Shown piece by piece: positions 1 through 4,444 of a DNA stretch of 6,595 bases. Under the pieces are notes generated by a model. That model saw only the letters and a program-made list of their open reading frames with translations. It was not told where the DNA came from and did not search any database. Location of the stretch: contig CAYFVU010000143.1 in assembly GCA_964346645.1 (NCBI GenBank), positions 1 to 6,595 on the forward strand, read 5' to 3'. The position numbers and the translations under genes were made by a program. Source of the stretch: CAYFVU01 sp964346645. GTDB lineage: Bacteria > Spirochaetota > Spirochaetia > DSM-16054 > Sediminispirochaetaceae. The first letter of the stretch is position 1. Each line of letters starts with the position of its first letter.

Positions 1-730
1 TGAACGAGTCGGAGCTGTATCCCGTGATGTCGTTAAACGCGGTCCCCGTAATGTTTCCGCCGTCGGCCGTTCCCGATACGCACCCGGATTCATCAACAGA
101 TTGATGATAATAGCAGGCCTCAAAGCGGCTTCCGTCTATGACGATGCAGTTGAATGGACCTAGATAAATCGGAGCACTTAAATTAGGTACCACAAAACTT
201 CCAACGAACACCTCGTACTCAGCATCTGCTTCTACGGCCACGCTGTGCACAGTGCCGGAGTAGACTTGGTCTCCGTCAATGTAGACCGTTGCCTCGCCGC
301 TGAAAATTGAATCGCTGAAGATACCGGTTATTTCTATGAGGAAGTTGGTAGCAGGATTGTCCCCATAGTCTATGACTCCCTCCACAGTCAAGTCGACATC
401 ACCGGAGGAGGAATCCAAACCACCCTTGCAAGTGTACGATAGGTCCTGTCCATCTATTGTAAGATCTACATCACCGGAGAGGTCGATGACACTTCTGGCT
501 GATGCCGTTTTCAACACTTTAGTGTCGTCGGGAAGATCTACATCCAGCCACCCTGCGCTGATCTCGGGATAATTACCGCTGTCGCCGAATGCCATGGTTC
601 CGACCAGCTTTTGCGACAAGCCATCACTGGAACCTCCGCCGCCGCTGTTGCTACCAGCGCCACTGCAGGAAAAGAAAAGAATTGTTGAAAAACTAAGAAG
701 GAGCAACATTGAAAACAAATAGTATTTCAT
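1..730 (-). CDS. Predicted secreted lipoprotein of unknown function (3' end outside window)
   Basis: The frame is open from an ATG at 730 to the left edge (243 complete codons), so the C-terminus is missing. Residues 1-21 form a lipoprotein signal peptide: Lys2, a Leu/Phe-rich core, then F-F-S before Cys22, the expected lipid-modified residue. This lipobox is looser than the usual L-[AS]-[GA]-C and is of the kind accepted in spirochaetes. Residues 23-37 are a Gly/Ser-rich tether. The mature part is acidic and looks beta-rich. A short motif, SGDVDLT, occurs at residues 85-91 and again at 109-115, suggesting a small internal duplication. Four later Cys residues (101, 186, 199, 210) could form disulfides. 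A purine-rich GGGGG lies 6 bases before the start. I recognise no family. The likely place is the periplasmic or outer face of the envelope. The gene is divergent from the DUF2889 gene and uses more AT-rich codons than its neighbours. Confidence 0.85.
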   Translation of the reverse strand, partial: MKYYLFSMLLLLSFSTILFFSCSGAGSNSGGGGSSDGLSQKLVGTMAFGDSGNYPEISAGWLDVDLPDDTKVLKTASARSVIDLSGDVDLTIDGQDLSYTCKGGLDSSSGDVDLTVEGVIDYGDNPATNFLIEITGIFSDSIFSGEATVYIDGDQVYSGTVHSVAVEADAEYEVFVGSFVVPNLSAPIYLGPFNCIVIDGSRFEACYYHQSVDESGCVSGTADGGNITGTAFNDITGYSSDSF

Positions 731-769
731 CTTAGCCCCCAAGATGGAACGGTTTTCCACTTATAGATT

Positions 770-778
770 AGTATAGCA
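770..778 (-). promoter_or_regulatory. Probable extended -10 promoter of the lipoprotein gene
   Basis: Read on the minus strand this is TGC followed by TATACT, an extended -10 element. No convincing -35 box lies 17 bases upstream, which is tolerable with an extended -10. It would start transcription near 763 and give a leader of about 33 bases carrying the GGGGG ribosome site. Assigned by eye only. Confidence 0.4.
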
Positions 779-783
779 CATTT

Positions 784-813
784 TTCGAATAACCGTGTAC
801 GAAACATTCGAAT
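784..813. repeat. TTCGAAT repeat pair in the divergent spacer
   Basis: TTCGAAT occurs at 784-790 and again at 807-813, 23 bases apart (about two helical turns). The TTCGAA core is itself palindromic, so the pair also reads as an inverted repeat (784-790 with 806-812). It lies just upstream of the lipoprotein -10 element, over the place where its -35 box would be, and about 40-70 bases before the DUF2889 start. That position suits an operator, but no known regulator motif is recognised. Confidence 0.35.
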
Positions 814-849
814 GGAACACCTATGGTAGCTTTGGGGCGCTTTTTCCTG

Positions 850-855
850 TAGAAT
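850..855 (+). promoter_or_regulatory. Possible -10 box placing the transcript start at the DUF2889 ATG
   Basis: TAGAAT differs from the TATAAT consensus at one base. If it occupies -12 to -7, transcription starts at 862, which is the A of the ATG, giving a leaderless mRNA. The -35 candidate at 827-832 (TAGCTT, 17-base spacing) is weak. The TAG within this box is also the in-frame stop just upstream of the gene. Confidence 0.35.
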
Positions 856-861
856 ACCGGC

Positions 862-1401
862 ATGCAGGACATTAATAAGACACCGCCGGGAGAACCGGTC
901 GCCGACCGGAGAATCGAGATTTGCAGCTACGCCCTATCGGACGAGCGCATGCTGATGGAAGGAGTGCTGTACGACGACCGTCACATAGACTTTACCGACT
1001 TCTCGGGCGAAAGAGTACCGTCGGGAAGGTTTCACGCCTTCCGTGCCCGCATGGAGATCGATGTTTCTACAATGCGAATTGAGGATATCGATGTGAGTTT
1101 CGAAGCCTATCCCCACAGTGAGTGTGCGGAGCTGCGGGAAACCTACAAGAGCCTCATCGGGCTCAGTATAGAGTCGGGCTTTACCCGCGCCGTCCTCGAG
1201 CAGGTGGGCGGTGCCCGCGCCTGCGCTCACCTCACCCATCTCATCATTACCATGGGACCAGCCTGCGTGCAGGCGGTATTTACCCAGCAGACCAGAGCCG
1301 ACAAGCCGCAGCCGCCTCGCAAGGAACAAGTACGCAGCTACTTCGTCGACAGCTGCTATGTCTGGCGGCACGACGGGCCGCATGCCGGAGCACACGGGTA
1401 G
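862..1401 (+). CDS. DUF2889 family protein
   Basis: This is a 179-residue protein of unknown function that I assign to DUF2889 from its layout. An N-terminal Arg-Arg (16-17) leads into a beta-strand segment. A Cys/His motif, C-A-H-L-T-H, sits at 121-126, followed by M-G-P-A around 131-134. A closing C-Y-V-W with D-G-P sits at 165-173. The family is usually a stand-alone cytosolic protein of about this size with no settled function; the Cys/His residues could bind a ligand or metal, which is inference. The start is fixed because an in-frame TAG lies at 850-852 and the domain begins by residue 16, so ATG 862 is the first and only sensible start. It has no Shine-Dalgarno sequence. The gene converges on the transporter gene, and I see no terminator of its own reading rightward. 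Confidence 0.85.
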   Translation: MQDINKTPPGEPVADRRIEICSYALSDERMLMEGVLYDDRHIDFTDFSGERVPSGRFHAFRARMEIDVSTMRIEDIDVSFEAYPHSECAELRETYKSLIGLSIESGFTRAVLEQVGGARACAHLTHLIITMGPACVQAVFTQQTRADKPQPPRKEQVRSYFVDSCYVWRHDGPHAGAHG

Positions 1402-1464
1402 ACGACAAATACTCGCCCACAGAGAAACCGTCACCGTCTTTCCACAAGCTTTGAACCACTTACT

Positions 1465-1504
1465 AAAGAAAAGGCCCCCTCACAGGCAACGCCTGCAAGG
1501 GGGC
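1465..1504 (-). terminator. Rho-independent terminator of the transporter gene
   Basis: On the minus strand a 14-base-pair stem (arms 1491-1504 and 1474-1487, fully paired if two G-U wobbles are allowed) closes a 3-base loop and is followed by a T-rich run, CTTTTCTTT. It begins 26 bases after the transporter stop codon. On the plus strand no T run follows the stem, so it should work mainly leftward, although it sits between two convergent genes. Confidence 0.92.
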
Positions 1505-1530
1505 TGGGAGTTTACTGCATGCCGTATGTG

Positions 1531-2898
1531 TTATATGGCAAGCAAGCCAATGCTCGAGAGAAAGATCAAGAAAATGAAAACCGGAATGATGTAGCGAACG
1601 AGAAAGAACCAGGCGTTTGCCACGCCGGTCACCTGCTTTAGCTCGCCGTCGTTGGTGATCTCGCCGGTTGCACCGGCCTTCTTCCAGAACCAGCCTACTG
1701 CGATCGAGGCACCGAGTGCGCCGAGCGGCAGACTGATGTTGCTTCCGAAGTAGTCGAACAGTCCGAAAATGTTCTTGCCGAATATGGTGAAGTCGCCCCA
1801 GATGCCGAAACTGAAGGACACCGCGATACCTAGCACGAAGGAGATTCCTCCGACGAGCAGGGCAGCCTTGGGCCTTGCCATGTTCTTCTTCTCTATGATG
1901 TAGGCTACCGGCATCTCCAGTATGGAGATGGAGCTGGTGAGTGCGGCAATGAAAACCAGCACGAAGAAGATGAAGGAGAAGAACGCGCCCAGAGGCATTT
2001 GAGTAAAGAGGGCCGGTAGGGTGATGAACATGAGTCCCACGCCCTGACTCGGCTCCATGTTGAAGGCGAAGATAGCCGGAAAAATCATGAAACCGGCTAC
2101 AAGGGCGATCACCGTGTCGGTCAAAGAGACCTGCAGCGCGGTGCTCGGCAGGTTGTCTCTTCTCTTGAGATAACTCGCATAGGTTACCATTCCCGACATA
2201 CCCACGCTGAGGGAGAAGAATACCTGACCGAGAGCGGCAACTACGGTGTCCAATCCGATTTTGGAGAAATCGGGCTTGAGATACCAGCCTACACCCTCGA
2301 TGGCTCCGGGCAAGGTCAGAGAGCGTATAATGAGCACGATCATCATTACGAAGAGGGCGGGCATGAGAATCTTTGCCCACTTCTCTATGCCGTGCTCGAT
2401 GCCGCTCGCGATGATGTACACCGTTGCGCCCATGAAGAGCAGGTGGTAGATGAGGGGAATAACCGGATCTCCGATAAAATTGCCGAAGAACCCGCCCATC
2501 TCGTCGGGACCCAGGTTGAAGAGCCCGGTGAGAGAGCTGAGGGCGTAGTGAATAGTCCACCCGCCGACGACTGAAAAGTAGGAGAGGAATATGAAGGCCG
2601 TAAAGAAGCCCAGATATCCGATCCATACCATTTTCGGGCTGATTTTCCGATAGCTGTCAACTGCATTCGCCTTCCCGCTTCTGCCGACGGAAAACTCCAC
2701 CAACAGGAGACTCACTCCGACTACTACCATGATAAGCAGGTAGACCAATACAAATGCACCACCTCCGCTCGTACCGGTCATGTAGGGAAATCGCCACAGA
2801 TTGCCCAAACCGATAGCGGAGCCGGCGCTCGCCAAGACAAAACCGATATTCGAGGTAAAATTACCACGATTCGATCCGTTTAGTTGTGAATCCGCCAT
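1531..2898 (-). CDS. Na+-dependent amino-acid transporter, NSS/SNF family (11 TM)
   Basis: This 455-residue inner-membrane protein belongs to the neurotransmitter:sodium symporter family and should import an amino acid with Na+. The helix 1 signature GSAIGLGN (26-33) followed by RFPY (36-39) supplies the unwound Na+ and substrate segment. Helix 6 carries GQVFFSLSVGMS (224-235). Helix 8 carries L-T-S-S-I-S (320-325), the Thr-Ser pair of the Na2 site. I count 11 helices, the last at about 430-453, as in the shorter bacterial members MhsT and Tyt1; LeuT has 12. At the helix 6 position of LeuT Phe259 this protein has Met234, and Ser235 replaces Gly260, which may alter the substrate pocket; the substrate cannot be named. 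The start has a good site, AAGGAG, about 6 bases upstream. It lies 108 bases after the metallolyase gene on the same strand, so co-transcription is likely, and ends at a strong terminator. Confidence 0.95.
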   Translation of the reverse strand: MADSQLNGSNRGNFTSNIGFVLASAGSAIGLGNLWRFPYMTGTSGGGAFVLVYLLIMVVVGVSLLLVEFSVGRSGKANAVDSYRKISPKMVWIGYLGFFTAFIFLSYFSVVGGWTIHYALSSLTGLFNLGPDEMGGFFGNFIGDPVIPLIYHLLFMGATVYIIASGIEHGIEKWAKILMPALFVMMIVLIIRSLTLPGAIEGVGWYLKPDFSKIGLDTVVAALGQVFFSLSVGMSGMVTYASYLKRRDNLPSTALQVSLTDTVIALVAGFMIFPAIFAFNMEPSQGVGLMFITLPALFTQMPLGAFFSFIFFVLVFIAALTSSISILEMPVAYIIEKKNMARPKAALLVGGISFVLGIAVSFSFGIWGDFTIFGKNIFGLFDYFGSNISLPLGALGASIAVGWFWKKAGATGEITNDGELKQVTGVANAWFFLVRYIIPVFIFLIFLSSIGLLAI

Positions 2899-2932
2899 GA
2901 AACACTCCTTCTACAAGTAATACTCTATCGCG

Positions 2933-2952
2933 CCCCGGAAACACGTCCGGGG
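2933..2952 (-). repeat. GC-rich perfect inverted repeat in the intercistronic spacer
   Basis: CCCCGGA (2933-2939) and TCCGGGG (2946-2952) form a perfect 7-base-pair stem with a 6-base loop, about 35 bases before the transporter start. No T run follows on either strand, so it is not a standard terminator. It may stabilise or separate the two parts of a shared mRNA. Confidence 0.55.
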
Positions 2953-2971
2953 ACTGCCTATTGAGACACGC

Positions 2972-2994
2972 GCGGGGCTGACGCAGCAGCCCGC
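2972..2994 (-). repeat. Second GC-rich hairpin after the metallolyase stop codon
   Basis: GCGGGGCTG (2972-2980) pairs with CAGCCCGC (2987-2994), with one bulged base and a 6-base loop. It starts 12 bases after the TAA of the metallolyase gene. No T run follows, so termination here would be weak at best; a role in mRNA 3'-end protection or partial attenuation is possible. Confidence 0.5.
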
Positions 2995-3006
2995 ACGGGA
3001 CTTTTG

Positions 3007-4224
3007 TTACTCAGCGTTTATCTCATCCACAAGGGCCGTGAACTCCTTTACACTCAAGTCGCTCTTGAGATCGATCGACTTCTGCTTGACCCTGTTGAGC
3101 AGCTCGTTCTCCTTTTCCTCGGGCACGGAGAGACCGTTGTCGGCGAGCCACTTCTTGAGGTTGTCCTTTCCACTCTTCTTCCCGAGATAGATCTCCGGCT
3201 CCTGCTGACCGGTCATAGTCCAGAGGTAGGGAAGCATCGCCAGAGGCTCGCTGTCCTTCGCATTCAGCCACAGGCTCGAGGGAAGCCCCGTCTCCCAGCC
3301 GAAGATGCGGTCGCCGACCACTGCCCGGTTGGGCTGGCACTTGAAGTTGGAGAGATCTTCTACCAATTGAGAGAGCTCCTTGAGCTTGGATGTCTTTATG
3401 CCCGTGTCGATGCCGTAGAGGGCCTCGAGGGCCATGGCTACCGGCTCGAGTCCTGCACCGCCTGCGCGTTCCCCTATGCCGTTGACCGACACGTGACAGA
3501 CCTGCGCCCCGGCGGCGAGACCCGCCACGGTTGTGGCCACGCCCATGGCGAAGTCGTCGTGGAAGTGCACTTCGATCGGCTGCGAGAAACGCTTGCGAAG
3601 CCGCTTTACCCGGTAGGCCGCCCCCTCGGGAGAAAACGCGCCGAAGGTGTCTACGAGGGCCACCGCGTCCATGTGACCGTCTTCCTCTATCGCCTGCAGG
3701 GTGTCGAGGAGAAAGTCTATGCTCGCCCTCGAGCTGTCGGCGGGAAAGAAGGTGATGTAGAGTCCGAGCTCATGGGCCGCAGTCGTTGCCTCTATTGCCG
3801 CATTGATCGCCTTCTCGGCGGTCCACTTCTTGCCGAACTTAAGGAGGTGTTCGCTGCCGGGAACCTCGGCAAGAACACCGTCTACGCCGCAGTCCTTCGC
3901 CAATTCCATGTCCTTGACCATGTTGCGCACGAAGCAGAAGACCTTCGGTCCGAGATTCAGGTCGGTGATCTCCCTGATCGCATTTTCATCCTCTTGCGAG
4001 ACCGCCGGGGTGCCCGCCTCTATCCGGTGGACTCCCACCTCCGCCAGCTTCTTTGCAATGCGGACCTTATCCTGCTTCGTGAAGATGATGCCCGGCTGCT
4101 GTTCTCCGTCGCGCAGCGTAGTGTCGAGAATCTCGACCTGCTGTGGAAAGTCGAGTTTCGATCTCACGTCTTCGGCGTAATTGGAGGGACTGACCCACCA
4201 TTTACCCTTCTCCATATATCCCAT
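3007..4224 (-). CDS. DRE-TIM metallolyase, isopropylmalate/homocitrate synthase-like
   Basis: A 405-residue cytosolic enzyme of the HMG-CoA lyase-like TIM-barrel superfamily, whose members join or cleave acyl-CoA and 2-oxo acids with a divalent metal. The signature D-T-T-L-R-D-G-E-Q lies near residues 34-42, giving Arg38, Asp39 and Glu41. The metal ligands H-F-H are at 220-222 and Asn248 precedes G-E-R-A-G-G. Further on, L-G-K-K-S-G-K (347-353) matches the L-G-K-H-S-G-R block of homocitrate and isopropylmalate synthases. The length fits homocitrate or Re-citrate synthases and lacks the LeuA allosteric domain. Where such synthases have H-E-S-G-I-H or a close variant, this protein has F-G-W-E-T-G (308-313), so the exact reaction is uncertain. 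I chose ATG 4224 because GGAGGA sits 7 bases before it; another in-frame ATG at 4239 overlaps that site. It is divergent from the fusion gene and probably co-transcribed with the transporter. Confidence 0.93.
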   Translation of the reverse strand: MGYMEKGKWWVSPSNYAEDVRSKLDFPQQVEILDTTLRDGEQQPGIIFTKQDKVRIAKKLAEVGVHRIEAGTPAVSQEDENAIREITDLNLGPKVFCFVRNMVKDMELAKDCGVDGVLAEVPGSEHLLKFGKKWTAEKAINAAIEATTAAHELGLYITFFPADSSRASIDFLLDTLQAIEEDGHMDAVALVDTFGAFSPEGAAYRVKRLRKRFSQPIEVHFHDDFAMGVATTVAGLAAGAQVCHVSVNGIGERAGGAGLEPVAMALEALYGIDTGIKTSKLKELSQLVEDLSNFKCQPNRAVVGDRIFGWETGLPSSLWLNAKDSEPLAMLPYLWTMTGQQEPEIYLGKKSGKDNLKKWLADNGLSVPEEKENELLNRVKQKSIDLKSDLSVKEFTALVDEINAE

Positions 4225-4231
4225 CTTTGAT

Positions 4232-4237
4232 TCCTCC
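4232..4237 (-). promoter_or_regulatory. Shine-Dalgarno site deciding the metallolyase start
   Basis: GGAGGA on the minus strand lies 7 bases before ATG 4224. The upstream in-frame ATG at 4239 overlaps this site, has no ribosome site of its own, and would sit only about 9 bases from the predicted transcript start. Confidence 0.75.
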
Positions 4238-4254
4238 ATTATTAAGGTAGATCA

Positions 4255-4284
4255 ATTCTATACACTATTTACTAACCTTGTCAA
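4255..4284 (-). promoter_or_regulatory. Sigma-70 promoter of the metallolyase gene
   Basis: On the minus strand a perfect TTGACA (4279-4284) is followed after 18 bases by TAGAAT (4255-4260). Transcription would begin near 4248, giving a short leader of about 24 bases that contains the GGAGGA site. An alternative -10, TATAGA with 16-base spacing, overlaps it. Confidence 0.7.
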
Positions 4285-4295
4285 ATAAAATTTAT

Positions 4296-4309
4296 ATGTT
4301 CATAAACAT
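4296..4309. promoter_or_regulatory. Palindrome between the divergent promoters, possible operator
   Basis: ATGTT-CATA-AACAT is a 5-base inverted repeat with a 4-base centre. It lies about 12 bases upstream of the minus-strand -35 box and about 22 bases upstream of the plus-strand -35 box, so one regulator bound here could touch both genes. No known regulator motif matches convincingly, and a short AT-rich palindrome can occur by chance. Confidence 0.35.
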
Positions 4310-4330
4310 TTCTAATGCTTTATAATATGC

Positions 4331-4358
4331 TTGACAATGTTAGGATAAAACGTATATT
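4331..4358 (+). promoter_or_regulatory. Sigma-70 promoter of the formyltransferase-synthetase fusion gene
   Basis: A perfect TTGACA (4331-4336) and TATATT (4353-4358) are separated by 16 bases. Transcription would start near 4365, leaving a leader of about 80 bases. A perfect TATAAT also lies at 4321-4326 but has only a poor -35 upstream; it could be a second, weaker start. Confidence 0.7.
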
Positions 4359-4373
4359 CTCTTCTCAGGCCTT

Positions 4374-4408
4374 GGGAGTTTCACACAGCATTTTTTTTTG
4401 AAACTCCC
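4374..4408 (+). promoter_or_regulatory. Perfect 9-base inverted repeat in the leader of the fusion gene
   Basis: GGGAGTTTC (4374-4382) and GAAACTCCC (4400-4408) form a perfect 9-base-pair stem. CTT and AAG outside it can add three pairs past a two-base bulge. The 17-base loop ends in nine Ts. It starts about 10 bases after the predicted transcript start and ends 26 bases before the ribosome site. It could be an operator or an mRNA leader hairpin. It is not a terminator, since no T run follows the stem, and it does not look like a riboswitch class I know. Confidence 0.6.
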
Positions 4409-4444
4409 TGAAGCAAAAGAAAATTCCGAGTGGTGGAGGTGCCC

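Noticed and set aside
745..759. TGGAA-CGGTT-TTCCA inverted repeat in the lipoprotein leader
   Set aside because: A 5-base stem is too short to claim as a site without conservation data.
934..1434. Minus-strand open frame opposite the DUF2889 gene
   Set aside because: The plus-strand reading has the DUF2889 motifs; this is its antisense shadow.
1474..1504. Terminator hairpin acting equally for the DUF2889 gene
   Set aside because: Reading rightward the stem is followed by TGGGAGTTTACTG with no T run, so only leftward termination is well supported.
1463..2626. Second long minus-strand frame within the transporter gene
   Set aside because: It is Arg/His-rich, runs through the terminator hairpin, and overlaps an unmistakable 11-helix transporter in another frame.
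3004..4230. Long plus-strand open frame of about 408 codons opposite the metallolyase gene
   Set aside because: It mirrors almost the full length of a clearly conserved enzyme on the minus strand, has no family-like motifs and no good ribosome site. It is a by-product of GC-rich codon use.
4374..4408. Leader inverted repeat as a terminator or attenuator
   Set aside because: The T run is inside the loop, and no T run follows the 3' arm on the plus strand, so it lacks the layout of an intrinsic terminator.
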